Counted from the stretch's first letter, positions 1-10,260 are shown. The stretch: DNA of 64,000 nucleotides from Acinetobacter sp. Marseille-Q1618 (GCF_902809855.1 NZ_CADDWJ010000002.1:310001-374000); one strand, 5' to 3'. Program-made: numbers and translations. The notes: generated by a model from the letters alone, not told the origin.

Positions 1-126
1 TCAAAAAAATAGCGACTACATTTCATTTTTTAATCATTCAAATCTAATATCCAAATCTCTAAAATTCGATAAATTTAAAGCTGTGCTATTTTTTAATAAC
101 ACAGTTTTTCTATTTTTAATCAATGA

Positions 127-729
127 TTAACCAAATAACGTAGAATTTTTCTGAAAACTTTCACGTTGCTGGATGGCTTCCACATAACGCTCAATCGCAG
201 GATGAGATTTGAGATATCCCATCTTCAATTGCCACATGAGCATTGCACCTAAACTAATATCAGCAGCCGTAAATTGTTCACCACACAAATATGGGCTTGC
301 CTGCGACAGACCTTTCACAAGTGCTTGATAGGTATCCGCATAATCACCATACCCCATAAACATTTTTTGTTCGGCTGTGACATTTACCTGTAAATGCTGA
401 TTATCCGATGCTGCTGCAAAAGGTCCTGCAGCAAAAAACAACCAACGATAGTACAAACCGCGTTTAGGATCATCGAGCGCAGGTGCTAATCCTTTATCAA
501 AAAACTTATCCGCTAAATAGGCACAAATTGCATCCAACTCATACACCACTACATCGCCATCCACCAATACTGGTACTTTGCCAAAGGGATTAATATTAAG
601 AAATTCAGGCGATTTCATTTCTGTACCATAAGCGATTTCCTTACGTTCAACCGCTATGCCTAGATCAAGAATGAGCCAATCCACCACTACACCACGAGAC
701 TGTGTATTTGTATATAAGGTTAAAGCCAT
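127..729 (-). CDS. glutathione S-transferase family protein
   Basis: Cytosolic glutathione transferase of 200 residues, the usual length for the family. The N-terminal thioredoxin-like half opens with MALTLYTNTQSRG, which carries the Ser-Arg pair where the glutathione-activating residue sits. It continues through the NPFGKVPVL cis-proline loop (about residues 48-56) to the YELDAI segment that binds the gamma-glutamyl group. The C-terminal half is all-helical with a typical FTAADISLGAML N-capping box. The substrate cannot be read from sequence. It lies downstream of a WYL regulator on the same strand with its own 77-bp gap, so the regulator may control it, but that is inference. A GAGGG ribosome site precedes the ATG. 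Confidence 0.9.
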   Translation of the reverse strand: MALTLYTNTQSRGVVVDWLILDLGIAVERKEIAYGTEMKSPEFLNINPFGKVPVLVDGDVVVYELDAICAYLADKFFDKGLAPALDDPKRGLYYRWLFFAAGPFAAASDNQHLQVNVTAEQKMFMGYGDYADTYQALVKGLSQASPYLCGEQFTAADISLGAMLMWQLKMGYLKSHPAIERYVEAIQQRESFQKNSTLFG

Positions 730-806
730 TGTTCTACCCTCTGTTTATTGTGTTTTGAGAATAAAATGTGGCTGTGTCAGTTTTTGTCAGGAATCTATGA
801 CTTAAT

Positions 807-1493
807 TTATTTTGAATTGAAAACTTCTTGCTGACACCATTGTTGAAATAAATGTCGCTTAAATTGAGGATAATGTTGCTCTGTCAGTTGTAGTTTTTGA
901 ATACGATCCAAGCGAAAATTACGAAAATCTTCACGTAACTCACACCATGCTGCGAGCAGCATTTTGTCATTAAAATATCCCAAAGCAAATGGCCACAATT
1001 GTCGCTGTGACACGTGTTGCTGTTCATCTATATAATGGATTTGAATCTTTACTTGTAGACGAATCGCAAGGCGTACTTGCTCCACAATATTTTGATCAAC
1101 CTCCAGCCAATAATGAATAGACTTCAAATAAGTATCATTTAAAAATTCTTGTTTTTGTGCAGGTAACACGGCTTTTAATTTGCTTAATACAGCATGTGAT
1201 GCCTGTTTTAATGCTTGGTCTGGAATCGACTTTACCCATTGCAATGCCAAATACACGGCTTCTACTTCGGTTTCATTCAAGCTCATCGGAGGTAATAAAA
1301 AGTTTTCTTTGAGCTGAAAACCTAAACCTGTACTGCCTTCAATATTGACACCTTGTTCACGTAAACTTTCAATATCTCGATAAACACTACGCACACTAAT
1401 TTCCAATTGTTCAGAAAGTTGTTGCGCCGTAATTGGATAACGCTGTTCACGTAATATCTGTAATAAATTGAGTAATCGAATGGAACGGCTCAT
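807..1493 (-). CDS. HTH/WYL-domain transcriptional regulator (YafY/DeoR-like)
   Basis: DNA-binding regulator of 228 residues. Residues 1-60 form a winged helix-turn-helix of the HTH_11 type (ITAQQLSEQLEISVRSVYRD, with the IESLREQGVNIEG wing). Residues about 135-215 form a WYL domain, seen as IQIHYIDEQQHVSQRQLWPFALGYFNDKMLLAAWCELR followed by FRLDRIQ. WYL domains generally sense small ligands or nucleic acid. The gene lies just upstream of the glutathione transferase and downstream of a HAD phosphatase, all on the minus strand. Its targets are unknown. Autoregulation or control of the transferase is plausible but not shown by any operator I could see. Confidence 0.88.
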   Translation of the reverse strand: MSRSIRLLNLLQILREQRYPITAQQLSEQLEISVRSVYRDIESLREQGVNIEGSTGLGFQLKENFLLPPMSLNETEVEAVYLALQWVKSIPDQALKQASHAVLSKLKAVLPAQKQEFLNDTYLKSIHYWLEVDQNIVEQVRLAIRLQVKIQIHYIDEQQHVSQRQLWPFALGYFNDKMLLAAWCELREDFRNFRLDRIQKLQLTEQHYPQFKRHLFQQWCQQEVFNSK

Positions 1494-1563
1494 AAAAAAT
1501 TCTTGTTATTCAGTATGGGAATTGCATACATCCTTATACGCATGCTTGATTCAAAATAAAAAA

Positions 1564-2232
1564 TTAAGCAACCTCAGAGGCATTCACATGATGATTTAAA
1601 AATTGATGCAATGCACCCACATCATGCGCAATATTCAACGGATGAAAGCTTTGCAAAACCTCAATGCTGTGGACACCATAACTTACACCGATACTTGGCA
1701 TAGCAATATTTTTTGCCATTTCCAGATCATAAGAGGTATCACCCACCATAATGGCACGTTCAGCCTGTACACCCGTGTATTGTAAAATTTCAGACAACAT
1801 TAAAGGATCTGGTTTTGATTTGGTTTCACTGGCTGCTCGTGTCACTGCAAACAAATCACGGCTCTTGGTTTGCCCTAAAACGCGGTCTAATCCTTTACGA
1901 CTTTTGCCTGTTGCGACTGCTAATTTAATATTTTGCTCATTTAAGTCTTGCAGCATTTCCGCCACACCTGTGAACCACTGATCATCCTTTGAATGTTCTA
2001 TATAATGATCGCTATAGCATTTTAAAATATCATCATGTAATTCAGGCACTTTGGGAAATAAAATCTGAGCAACTTCAGGCAGACCTAAACCGATAATACT
2101 TTTGGCAGCATCGTCTGTTAACGGTTGTTCAAATTGTTGCGCAGCAAACTGTAAACTCGCCACAATTCGCCCAACAGAATCGAATAACGTTCCATCCCAA
2201 TCAAAAACAATCAGTTCTATAGGTTTTTGCAT
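1564..2232 (-). CDS. HAD-superfamily phosphatase (phosphoglycolate phosphatase-like)
   Basis: HAD hydrolase of 222 residues with all four family motifs. Motif I is VFDWDGTLFDS (nucleophile Asp and general acid Asp near residues 10-14). Motif II is the Thr in LAVATGKSRKGL, motif III the Lys in ETKSKPDPLML, and motif IV MVGDTSYDLEMA. A helical C1 cap between motifs I and II gives the phosphoglycolate phosphatase/pyrophosphatase PpaX subgroup. In many gammaproteobacteria a HAD gene of this kind follows rluC, as here, about 200 bp downstream on the same strand with a repeat element between them. The substrate is not certain. Phosphoglycolate or another small phosphomonoester is likely. Confidence 0.88.
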   Translation of the reverse strand: MQKPIELIVFDWDGTLFDSVGRIVASLQFAAQQFEQPLTDDAAKSIIGLGLPEVAQILFPKVPELHDDILKCYSDHYIEHSKDDQWFTGVAEMLQDLNEQNIKLAVATGKSRKGLDRVLGQTKSRDLFAVTRAASETKSKPDPLMLSEILQYTGVQAERAIMVGDTSYDLEMAKNIAMPSIGVSYGVHSIEVLQSFHPLNIAHDVGALHQFLNHHVNASEVA

Positions 2233-2262
2233 AATAAATTCCCATATTTTACTTTGTTATAA

Positions 2263-2412
2263 ATCCTCACCCTGAGCAGAAATACTGCGCAAGTTCCCTT
2301 TAAAAAAGGAGAGGGAAGCTTTCATTGTTCAACCAAATGATCAATTTTAAAATTACTCCCCCTCTCCTTTCAGGAGATGAGCAACGAAGTTGTGCAAGAG
2401 GGAGAGTTAAAA
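2263..2412. repeat. dispersed GA/CT-rich intergenic repeat, copy A
   Basis: Gene-free stretch between the HAD gene and rluC. It is made of CT-rich and GA-rich blocks such as CCCTCTCCTTTCAGGAG and GAGGGAGAG that can fold back on each other. Similar blocks occur at 36624-36700 and 46557-46683, so this is one member of a degenerate intergenic family. Function unknown. It may also end transcription between the two flanking genes. Confidence 0.5.
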
Positions 2413-2432
2413 AATTTTCAAAAAACTATTGA

Positions 2433-3383
2433 TTAAGCAACAGGTTTATCCGCTTTTTGCGCTCTTAACTGTGCCACCAAACTCTGCATATCCTCAGGTA
2501 AAGGCGCTTCAATAATCTCATAACCTGGAATTTCCAAACGCATCGCATGCAAACATAAACGACGTGGATTTGGTCCACGATATTCAGTTTCATGACCATA
2601 CTTATCATCACCTACAAGTGGATGACCAATACTTAAACCATGCACACGAATCTGATGGGTACGCCCTGAAAGCGGTGACGCATAAACCAAGGTTGCATGC
2701 ATAAATCGTTCTGCAACTTTCCATTGTGTCTTAGATTCTTTACCATCTTTTGACACACGTACCCTCCGTTCACCATTGGCAAGCTCATAACGCAATAAAG
2801 GCTGATCAATCAATTGGTTATCCAAACTCACCTGACCTTTAACAATTGCTGCATAGGTTTTTTGAATCTTATGTTCACGCAATAAATCTTGTAGATTTTT
2901 CAAAGTACTGCGCTTTTTACTGATCATCACCAAGCCCGATGTATCACGGTCAATACGATGAATCAGTTCCAGATACTTTTTACCTGTTGCGGCACGTAAA
3001 GCTTCGATCAAACCATAAGCCACACCACTACCACCATGTACTGCGATACCTGAAGGTTTATTTACCACCATTAAACCTTCATCTTCATAAACCACACGGC
3101 TCAGTAGACTTTGTGCAACTTTATCCGACACTGGCGCAGCAGACTCATCTTTTTGTTCAAAACGAATCGGTGCAACACGGATTTGATCCCCGATGGCAAG
3201 CTTGGTTTCAGCTTTGACACGCTTTTTATTGATACGAACCTGACCTTCACGAATTAGACGATAAATACGACTTTTCGGAACGCCTTTTAAACGACTAAAT
3301 AAGAAATTATCAATACGTTGCTCAGCTTGGTGTTCATCCACTTCAAACCAAGTTACACTTTGCCATTGTTGCGTAGAATTCAT
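2433..3383 (-). CDS. rluC: 23S rRNA pseudouridine(955/2504/2580) synthase RluC
   Basis: Pseudouridine synthase of 316 residues. The N-terminal S4 RNA-binding domain (about residues 15-75) contains QRIDNFLFSRLKGVPKSRIYRLIREGQVRIN. The catalytic domain holds the signature HRIDRDTSGLVMISK, with the catalytic Asp in RID, and the C-terminal PLSGRTHQIRVH motif. These are features of the RluA/RluC/RluD family. The position, divergent from rne, is the same as in Escherichia coli and supports RluC rather than RluD. It modifies uridines of 23S rRNA in the peptidyl transferase region. The ATG at 3383 directly precedes the conserved N-terminus. Confidence 0.95.
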   Translation of the reverse strand: MNSTQQWQSVTWFEVDEHQAEQRIDNFLFSRLKGVPKSRIYRLIREGQVRINKKRVKAETKLAIGDQIRVAPIRFEQKDESAAPVSDKVAQSLLSRVVYEDEGLMVVNKPSGIAVHGGSGVAYGLIEALRAATGKKYLELIHRIDRDTSGLVMISKKRSTLKNLQDLLREHKIQKTYAAIVKGQVSLDNQLIDQPLLRYELANGERRVRVSKDGKESKTQWKVAERFMHATLVYASPLSGRTHQIRVHGLSIGHPLVGDDKYGHETEYRGPNPRRLCLHAMRLEIPGYEIIEAPLPEDMQSLVAQLRAQKADKPVA

Positions 3384-4150
3384 ACAGTTAAAAGACCCAA
3401 TAAAAACGAAAATTTGATTAAAAACTGATCATTTAGACTATACTTTTCATACAAAATAGCAGTATAGCCCATAGGCAGATGATGTAAGGTTTGCTATAGT
3501 CAGCGCACGGATACCACCGTAAGTGAAATACTCATTTTATTGTTTCAAAAGTTTTTGAAAATACAAATGAAATGACGACTCACCCAAAGCTCGGAATGGT
3601 CCCAAAAGAATATGCCGACGCCGAAGGCTTATTATATCGGCAAAATGACAGACTGTTGCGTTTAATTGTACTTAAAGTACATAAATCAGTTTGTTTAAAA
3701 AAATATGATGCCAACGCCTATGTTGGCTTTTAAACATAAACTGATACACATCAGACAAGTCGCTCGAGTAATTTCAGGACATAAGTGTTTGAGGTATTGG
3801 AACTGCACAATTTGTAAAGATACGATGATAATTCCGTATCAAGACATACTCTATCTCAAATAAGACGAGTTGATCTTCGAGCAATGTGACAGTGAAAGAC
3901 AAGATAAATGTCATCCAATGCACCACTTTTTCAGTGCCAGTGAAAGGCTCAAAAGCTTTAATCGTGCAAAGGTTAAAGTAGTACTGCAACATCACAAAAC
4001 AGGTGTAATTCCCCGCCTATTCACAGGCAGGCAAATCATCTTTAGACACATTAAGATTTATTCAAAATCAATAATGTATTTCTAAGCTATGGTGTTTGTT
4101 AGACGAAAACAGCGAGTTGTTGGTGTGGATCACTATTAGGTGTTACCCCC
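3384..4150 (+). promoter_or_regulatory. rluC-rne intergenic region with long rne leader
   Basis: The 767 bases between the divergent rluC and rne genes contain no convincing gene. An extended -10 element TGCTATAGT lies at 3492-3500 and would give an rne leader of roughly 640 nt. No good -35 box is visible. Within the leader there are several stem-loops: a GTAC palindrome near 3668-3680, GCCAAC/GTTGGC at 3710-3727 followed by four T, GATACG/CGTATC at 3819-3840 and GCCT/AGGC near 4015-4028. RNase E of enterobacteria limits its own synthesis by cutting its long leader, and a similar role is a reasonable inference here. Two short open frames in the stretch look like chance. Confidence 0.55.
3710..3731 (+). 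terminator. terminator-like hairpin inside the rne leader
   Basis: Six-base-pair GCCAAC/GTTGGC stem with a six-base loop followed by TTTT, about 210 nt after the probable rne promoter. The U tract is short, so it may be an attenuator, a processing site or simply a structural element. Confidence 0.35.
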
Positions 4151-7100
4151 ATGAAACGTATGTTGATTAATGCAACACATGCCGAAGAAATTCGCGTTGC
4201 ACTTATCACTGGTCATCGCCTTTACGATTTTGACTTAGAAAATCGCACGCGTGAACAAAAGAAAGCCAACATCTACAAAGGTCACGTGACGCGTGTAGAG
4301 CCTTCATTAGAAGCTGTATTTGTAGAATATGGTGCAGGTCGTCAAGGTTTCTTGTCGATGCGTGAAATTGCCAACTCTTACTACAAAGCAGACCCTCGCC
4401 AAACTTCAAATATTCGTGAACTGATTACTGAAGGCACTGAGCTATTAGTACAAGTAGAAAAAGAAGAACGTGGCAATAAAGGTGCTGCGCTTTCTACTTA
4501 TATCTCGCTTGCAGGTCGCTATTTAGTTCTCATGCCAAACAACCCGAAAGGTGGTGGTATCAGCCGTCAAATTTCTGGTTCAGTTCGTGAAGAACTCAAA
4601 GAAATGTTAGCGTCGCTCAATACTCCTCGTGGTATGAGTGTAATCGTCCGTACTGCAGGTATTGGTCGTACTCAAGAAGAATTACAACTTGATTTACAAC
4701 ATTTGCTTGATCTTTGGGCGCAAATCCAAAGTACAGCAAACTCTGGTCCATCTCCAATGTTGGTACACCAAGAAGCAGGTGTCGTAACACGTGCGATTCG
4801 TGACTATTTACGTGATGATGTTGCAGAAATTTTAATTGATTCTGAGCAAGCTTATAACGAAGCATATAACTTCGTAAAAGCAGTGATGCCAAATCAATTA
4901 GACAAATTAAAAACCTATACTATTAATGAGCCTTTATTTGCCCATTTTGGAATCGAAAGTCAAATCCAAACCGCTTATGAGCGTGAAGTTAAACTTCCTT
5001 CTGGTGGTTCTATTGTCATCGACCAAACTGAAGCATTGGTTTCAATCGATATTAACTCTGCGAAATCAACTCGTGGTCATGATGTGGAAGAAACAGCGCT
5101 CAGCACCAATTTAGAAGCTGCTGAAGAAATTGCTCGCCAACTGCGTTTACGTGATATTGGTGGTTTAGTGGTGATCGATTTTATCGACATGACCAAAGAA
5201 CGCAACCAACGTATGGTTGAAGCAAAACTTCGTGAAGCGACTCAAAGTGACCGTGCCCGTATCCAATTCGGTCAATTGTCACGTTTTGGTTTAATGGAAA
5301 TGAGCCGTCAACGCTTACGCCCATCGCTTGAAGAAGCAACAGGTTATGTCTGCCCACGCTGTCATGGCACAGGTATGGTACGTGACTTACGCTCACTTTC
5401 TCTTTCTATCATGCGTAAAGTGGAAGAAATTGCACTTCGTGAGCGTCATGGTGAAGTTCAAGTTGAAGTACCTGTTGAAATCGCAGCATTCTTATTGAAT
5501 GAAAAACGCCATAGCCTTGTTTATTTAGAGCAAACTTCAAATGTCCGTGTGACAGTATTGCCACATCCACATTTAGAAACCCCACATTACGAAATTTCGT
5601 ATAATCCTGAAGGCTTTGCACCGACAAGCTATGAACGTACAGAAGCAACACGTTCGAGCGAAAAAGAGTTAGGTTATGAGTCTTCTGAATGGCACTTAGA
5701 AGAAGAACAGCAACAAGCTGCTCAACAAAATCAAGCTGTGCCAACACAACAGCAAAATCATAAGCAAGGCAATGGCAATAGAAAGCCAAACGTAGCGCAA
5801 GCTCAACAACAAAAACCGCAGCAGGCTGTACAAACCCAAGTTGCACAACCATCATCTAGCCCATGCGCTTGGTTAGAAAACTTGTTTGTACAAAAACAAG
5901 CCAGCACAATTGATCAATCACGTACGGCAAACAACGCCGCTGCTGCGATTGAACAAATGGTGAATGGTGGTGCTGTCAGTCGTGGTCAATTTGGTCATGT
6001 CAATACTGCAGTTGTCGCTACTGCTGCTGAACCACAACGTGCGGTTGCAGAAACCAATGCTTATCTAAGCCATACGCCTGTTCAAAAAAATGAACAACGC
6101 GATTATGCTGAAAAAGCGTTTGAGAAAGATGAAAAATCGCAACGCAACAACAAAAAGCGTAATAACAACAAGCACAAAGAAGCACGTGAACAGTCACATG
6201 AACAAAATCAAGTGATTGAAGAAGTTGTTCAAAGCACACGTCATGAACAGCGCCAAGAACAACGTGAGCAACGTCAAGAGCAACGCCGTCAATCAAAACA
6301 GCAGCGTCCTCAACACGAACAAGCTGCGGACACACAGGAACAAACTGTTCCACGTCGTGATCGCAACAATCATCAACGACCAAACCGCCCAAATCGCCAT
6401 CGTGATGCAAGCGTGTTCAATGATGAAGCGAACCAAAACCCACAAGCTGTTGCTGAAGAAACCAAAGCAGTAGAAAAAACAGCAAGCATTAAAGTGGACT
6501 TGGTTGATGCACCTCGCAATGAAACCATGACCACTGCATTGGTTGTGAATGTGGATCAAGCACAAAGTGAGATTATCGCTTTAGCGCCACAACAACAAGT
6601 AACCACTGTTAGTAAAGAAATCACAGCACCGACTACAGTCGCAAAAACTGAAGTTGCAAAAGCTGTGGCTCAAGAAGTAGCAGCACCTGTTGTAGAAAAA
6701 GTTGAAATGCCACTTGTGTCAGAACAACAAACTGAACAAGCAAATCAACCTGTCAGACGTGCAAGCAATGACCCACGTCAGCGTCGCCGTCAACAACGTG
6801 AAACTGTGACTATTACTGCATCAGAAACACCTAAACTGACACCATCACAAGTGCCAACTTTAGGTCAATACACGATCATCAGTCTTATCCGTCATGTTTA
6901 TGGTGAAGATTGTGCTGTACTGATTGAACAGTTTGGTTTAATTCCAACATTTAATCGTGCGCTCCAAAAGTTCACGGATGAGTATGCAGCTACTTTACAG
7001 GTTGAAAAAACTGCTGCACCTGTAGAGAAAAAATCCGTAACGCGTGATGTTGCAATTAGTAAAGCAGCACCTGAAACAGAACCAGCGCCAGTGTTAGATT

Positions 7101-7672
7101 TGACACCGCCAAAACCTGTATCAGACAAACGTGTCGCCAATGACCCACGTGAACGCCGTCGTTTAGCGAAACTTGCTGCTGAACAAGCAAAACAAGCACA
7201 TGTGGAACAAAAGCAAGCGGTTGAAACTGAAACAACTGCACAACCTGTAGCTGAGTCTGTTGAAGTGATTGCACCTGAAACAGTTACAGCAATTGAAGAA
7301 ACAGCTGTTATTGACAGTGCTGTAGAAGCAACAACACCTGTAGCAACAACGCAAAGTGATATTGCCCTACAAACAGAAAATGTTTCTGTCGCTGAGCTAA
7401 CGACTGCGGTTGAAACTACACCTGAAGTTGAAGGAAAAGCTGAGGAAAAAGCAGTTGAAGCAACACCAGAAGTTGCTGAAAAACCACAAAGCAAAGCCAA
7501 AGCTCAACAAGACTTAGCACTTGAAACTGAAGACTCTACACGTGTAGAAAAAACCAGTAAAAAAGCTGAAAGCGATGTCGAGGCTGAAAAAGCCGATGGT
7601 GAAAAACCAGCACGTCCACGCCGTCCTCGTGGCCGTCCACCGAAGAAAACCCCACCACCTGCAACTGAATAA
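4151..7672 (+). CDS. rne: ribonuclease E
   Basis: Essential endoribonuclease of 1173 residues that starts mRNA decay and processes rRNA and tRNA; it also scaffolds the degradosome at the inner membrane. The N-terminal catalytic half contains the S1 domain ([20 protein letters not shown]). It has the two metal-binding aspartates, D300 in SIDINSA and D343 in VVIDFIDM, and the zinc-link CPRC at 401-404. The C-terminal half (from about residue 500) is disordered and rich in Gln, Glu and Arg. It holds an Arg-rich stretch around 690-740, two copies of an NDPR-x-RRR motif (N873 and N997) and a terminal RPRGRPPKK segment that resembles an AT-hook. The long leader suggests autoregulation. A strong terminator follows. 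Confidence 0.97.
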   Translation: MKRMLINATHAEEIRVALITGHRLYDFDLENRTREQKKANIYKGHVTRVEPSLEAVFVEYGAGRQGFLSMREIANSYYKADPRQTSNIRELITEGTELLVQVEKEERGNKGAALSTYISLAGRYLVLMPNNPKGGGISRQISGSVREELKEMLASLNTPRGMSVIVRTAGIGRTQEELQLDLQHLLDLWAQIQSTANSGPSPMLVHQEAGVVTRAIRDYLRDDVAEILIDSEQAYNEAYNFVKAVMPNQLDKLKTYTINEPLFAHFGIESQIQTAYEREVKLPSGGSIVIDQTEALVSIDINSAKSTRGHDVEETALSTNLEAAEEIARQLRLRDIGGLVVIDFIDMTKERNQRMVEAKLREATQSDRARIQFGQLSRFGLMEMSRQRLRPSLEEATGYVCPRCHGTGMVRDLRSLSLSIMRKVEEIALRERHGEVQVEVPVEIAAFLLNEKRHSLVYLEQTSNVRVTVLPHPHLETPHYEISYNPEGFAPTSYERTEATRSSEKELGYESSEWHLEEEQQQAAQQNQAVPTQQQNHKQGNGNRKPNVAQAQQQKPQQAVQTQVAQPSSSPCAWLENLFVQKQASTIDQSRTANNAAAAIEQMVNGGAVSRGQFGHVNTAVVATAAEPQRAVAETNAYLSHTPVQKNEQRDYAEKAFEKDEKSQRNNKKRNNNKHKEAREQSHEQNQVIEEVVQSTRHEQRQEQREQRQEQRRQSKQQRPQHEQAADTQEQTVPRRDRNNHQRPNRPNRHRDASVFNDEANQNPQAVAEETKAVEKTASIKVDLVDAPRNETMTTALVVNVDQAQSEIIALAPQQQVTTVSKEITAPTTVAKTEVAKAVAQEVAAPVVEKVEMPLVSEQQTEQANQPVRRASNDPRQRRRQQRETVTITASETPKLTPSQVPTLGQYTIISLIRHVYGEDCAVLIEQFGLIPTFNRALQKFTDEYAATLQVEKTAAPVEKKSVTRDVAISKAAPETEPAPVLDLTPPKPVSDKRVANDPRERRRLAKLAAEQAKQAHVEQKQAVETETTAQPVAESVEVIAPETVTAIEETAVIDSAVEATTPVATTQSDIALQTENVSVAELTTAVETTPEVEGKAEEKAVEATPEVAEKPQSKAKAQQDLALETEDSTRVEKTSKKAESDVEAEKADGEKPARPRRPRGRPPKKTPPPATE

Positions 7673-7699
7673 CTTGCAGAATTGCGGGTGATTTCAAAG

Positions 7700-7728
7700 A
7701 ACCTAGTCATTTCGATGACTAGGTTTTT
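7700..7728 (+). terminator. rho-independent terminator of rne
   Basis: Perfect stem AACCTAGTCAT / ATGACTAGGTT closed by the very stable TTCG tetraloop and followed by a run of T. It lies 27 bp after the rne stop codon. Confidence 0.93.
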
Positions 7729-7879
7729 TTGCTATTTTAACTGGTATTTTTATAAGTTTTGTCAAATTAGGTTGATTGCTCTAGCGCTATACCATTAAAA
7801 GGACAACTGTAAAATTTATGTAAAGTCACTCGCAAATAGAATAGACCTTATTGGATTACGAAAAATAAATAGGATGCTT

Positions 7880-9721
7880 ATGAGCGCAAATACACAAAAT
7901 GATCTTATTGGGATCACCGATGTCGCAGCACGATTACCCCAATTTCTCAATAAAGTACCCAATTTACTGACTGGATTAAAACAGGCTTATTTACGCACAC
8001 CTAAAACCCCTTCTGGTTTGGGTTTAGCGTTTGAGCGTGCGGTCAAACGTAATCCTTATGGAGATGCTTTACTTTTTGAGGATCAACGTTTTAGTTATAA
8101 AGAGCTAAATAATTGGGCAAACCAAATTGCTCACTATTATTTATCGATCGGTGCATCAAAAGGCGATGTTATCGCAGTGATGATTGAAAACCGTTCAGAA
8201 CTGATTGCCACCGTAATTGCTTTAGCAAAAATTGGGGTAACTTCTGCATTGGTCAATACTTCACAAGTCGGTAAAGTTCTTGCGCATAGTATTAACCTTG
8301 TGAACCCGATCGCGATTATTGTTGGTGAAGAATGTCGCGCCGCAGTCGACGATATCCGCCAAGACCTCAATATTGCAGAGGATCGTTTTCACTGGTTTGC
8401 AGACCAAGAAACCCTTAAAGATGCAGGTCAAGCACCAAAAGCCTATATCAATCTCGCAAAAGTAATTAATGATTTTCCAAAATTTAACGTTCCAACCACT
8501 CAAAAAGTCACAGGCAAAGATGGATTGTTCTATATCTATACCTCTGGCACGACAGGTTTACCAAAGGCTGTGATTTTCACCAATAGTCGTTGGATGTTGG
8601 CTTTTGGGACTTATGGACACGTACTCAATCTCAACGAAGATGATGTGATGTACTGCACCCTCCCGCTCTATCATGCAACAGGCATGGTGGTATGTTGGTG
8701 TGGCGTACTTGCAGGTGCATCAACCTTAGCAATTCGTCGTAAATTCTCAACCTCAGCCTTTTGGACAGATGTTAAAAAATTTAATGCCTCTGCTATTGGT
8801 TATGTTGGAGAGCTTTGCCGTTATTTAATGGATGCGCCTGCATCAAAAGCTGACCGTGACCATCGTGTGACCAAAATGATTGGGAATGGCATGCGTCCTA
8901 ATATTTGGAGTAAGTTTAAACAACGTTTTGGTGTTCAAGAAATATTAGAACTCTATGCATCAAGCGAAGGCAATGTTGGCTTTAGCAATATCTTTAACTT
9001 TGACAATACTGTAGGTTTCTCTCCGATTCCTTATGCAATTATTGAATTTGATAAAGAAAAAAACGAGCCTGTACGAGATAAAAAAGGTCAATGTATCAAA
9101 GTTAAAAAAGGTGAAGTTGGTTTATTACTGGGTAAAATTACCAAGCGTTCACCTTTCGATGGTTATACAGATCCAGAAAAGAATAAATCTGTGATTATGA
9201 AAAATGTTTTCACTAAAGGAGATTCATACTTTATTACAGGTGACTTGGTACGAGATATCGGCTTCCGTCATGCACAATTTGTAGACCGCTTAGGGGATAC
9301 ATTCCGTTGGAAAGGTGAAAATGTGTCCACGACTGAGGTTGAAAACATCGTCAGTGAATATGCCAAAATCACAGAAGCAGTTGTCTATGGGGTCGAAATT
9401 CCCAATACCAATGGTCGTGCAGGCATGGCAGCGATTACTTTAAACGAAGGTGAAGCACTCAATGAGCAAGACCTCATCGACATGGTCACTGAGTTTAAAA
9501 AAGGGCTACCCTCATATGCCGTTCCAGTATTTTTACGCATCCAAGAAGCAATGGAAACCACAGGTACGTTCAAGTATCAAAAAAACAAACTAAAAGAACA
9601 GGCTTACGACCCGAAAAAAACGTCTGATCGTTTATATGTGCTTTTACCTGGTGAAAATCGTTATTGTGAAATAAACGACGAGATTTGCGAGAATATTGAA
9701 GCCTATAAATATCGCTTCTAA
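7880..9721 (+). CDS. long-chain acyl-CoA synthetase (FATP / very-long-chain type)
   Basis: ANL-superfamily ligase that adenylates a fatty acid and transfers it to CoA. The AMP-binding P-loop is YIYTSGTTGLPKAV (about residues 220-233). It is followed by the A5 motif YASSEGNVGFSN and by FITGDLVRDIG and DRLGDTFRWKGENVSTTEVE, which are characteristic of the FATP/very-long-chain subgroup (SLC27-like) rather than classical FadD. The length of 613 residues fits. I prefer ATG 7880 (MSANTQND) over ATG 7874 because the AGGA at 7871-7874 is then properly spaced. It is a single gene between the rne terminator and the tRNA cluster, and is likely used for import and activation of exogenous fatty acids, which is inference. 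Confidence 0.9.
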   Translation: MSANTQNDLIGITDVAARLPQFLNKVPNLLTGLKQAYLRTPKTPSGLGLAFERAVKRNPYGDALLFEDQRFSYKELNNWANQIAHYYLSIGASKGDVIAVMIENRSELIATVIALAKIGVTSALVNTSQVGKVLAHSINLVNPIAIIVGEECRAAVDDIRQDLNIAEDRFHWFADQETLKDAGQAPKAYINLAKVINDFPKFNVPTTQKVTGKDGLFYIYTSGTTGLPKAVIFTNSRWMLAFGTYGHVLNLNEDDVMYCTLPLYHATGMVVCWCGVLAGASTLAIRRKFSTSAFWTDVKKFNASAIGYVGELCRYLMDAPASKADRDHRVTKMIGNGMRPNIWSKFKQRFGVQEILELYASSEGNVGFSNIFNFDNTVGFSPIPYAIIEFDKEKNEPVRDKKGQCIKVKKGEVGLLLGKITKRSPFDGYTDPEKNKSVIMKNVFTKGDSYFITGDLVRDIGFRHAQFVDRLGDTFRWKGENVSTTEVENIVSEYAKITEAVVYGVEIPNTNGRAGMAAITLNEGEALNEQDLIDMVTEFKKGLPSYAVPVFLRIQEAMETTGTFKYQKNKLKEQAYDPKKTSDRLYVLLPGENRYCEINDEICENIEAYKYRF

Positions 9722-9815
9722 TGCTGAAGTTCGGGAATAAATGCATTTTTTGAGCAAATAATGCTTCAAATTGTGTTATTTATAACCGAACGTTGCAAAC
9801 TTTATTAATTTTTGC

Positions 9816-9843
9816 TTGCGCTCTATCAATAACTTGCTAAAAT
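9816..9843 (+). promoter_or_regulatory. stable-RNA type promoter for the tRNA-Lys cluster
   Basis: TTGCGC (9816-9821), a 16-bp spacer and TAAAAT (9838-9843) preceded by TG. The following discriminator ACGCACC is GC-rich, as in promoters under stringent control. It lies about 75 bp before the first tRNA. Confidence 0.6.
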
Positions 9844-9918
9844 ACGCACCATCAAAACAAAGTAGTGTTTTATTTCCAATAAAACACCATGTATGACAGT
9901 GAAAACTGAAATACTTAT

Positions 9919-9994
9919 GGGTCGTTAGCTCAGCTGGTAGAGCAGCGGACTTTTAATCCGTTGGTCCCGCGTTCGAATCGCGGACGACCCACCA
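9919..9994 (+). tRNA. tRNA-Lys (anticodon UUU), copy 1
   Basis: Complete cloverleaf of 76 nt with encoded CCA. Acceptor stem GGGTCGT pairs with ACGACCC; the anticodon loop CTTTTAA places UUU at positions 34-36; the T loop is GTTCGAATC. Sequence identical to copies 2 and 3. Confidence 0.98.
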
Positions 9995-10055
9995 TTATTG
10001 TTTTGACTTGAAAAGGATCTTAATCCGATACTGCAAATATAAGTTGTTATAAGCT

Positions 10056-10128
10056 TATAAAAATCTTAGATTTTATCTTGCACTCGGGTGAATTTAAAGT
10101 ATTTTTTAAATTTACTAAGCTTCGTTCA
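10056..10128 (+). repeat. tRNA-Lys spacer repeat, first (diverged) copy
   Basis: The stretch GATTTTATCTTGCACTCGGG matches GATTTTCTCTTGCGTTCGGA of the next spacer. It is followed by an AATTTAAA / TTTAAATT hairpin shortly before tRNA copy 2. It suggests that spacer and tRNA were duplicated together. Confidence 0.55.
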
Positions 10129-10204
10129 GGGTCGTTAGCTCAGCTGGTAGAGCAGCGGACTTTTAATCCGTTGGTCCCGCGTTCGAATCGCGGACGACCC
10201 ACCA
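10129..10204 (+). tRNA. tRNA-Lys (anticodon UUU), copy 2
   Basis: Identical 76-nt cloverleaf to copy 1, including the encoded CCA end, with anticodon UUU. Confidence 0.98.
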
Positions 10205-10260
10205 TTTACTTGTAGAATCTAATTTTACAAAACCTGCCAGGATAATTTCCGACAAAGCAA

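Noticed and set aside
3774..4085. Two short opposite open frames of 71-73 codons in the rne leader
   Set aside because: They overlap each other on opposite strands, lack ribosome sites and have no recognisable protein features.
6898..7500. 200-codon open frame on the minus strand inside rne
   Set aside because: It is an antisense shadow of the low-complexity RNase E tail; its Ser/Ala/Val-rich sequence follows from the Glu/Ala/Thr codons of the real gene.
9765..9785. TGTTAT-TT-ATAACC as a second Zur-like site upstream of the tRNA-Lys promoter
   Set aside because: The spacing between half-sites is two instead of three bases, the right arm has a mismatch and tRNA control by Zur is not expected.
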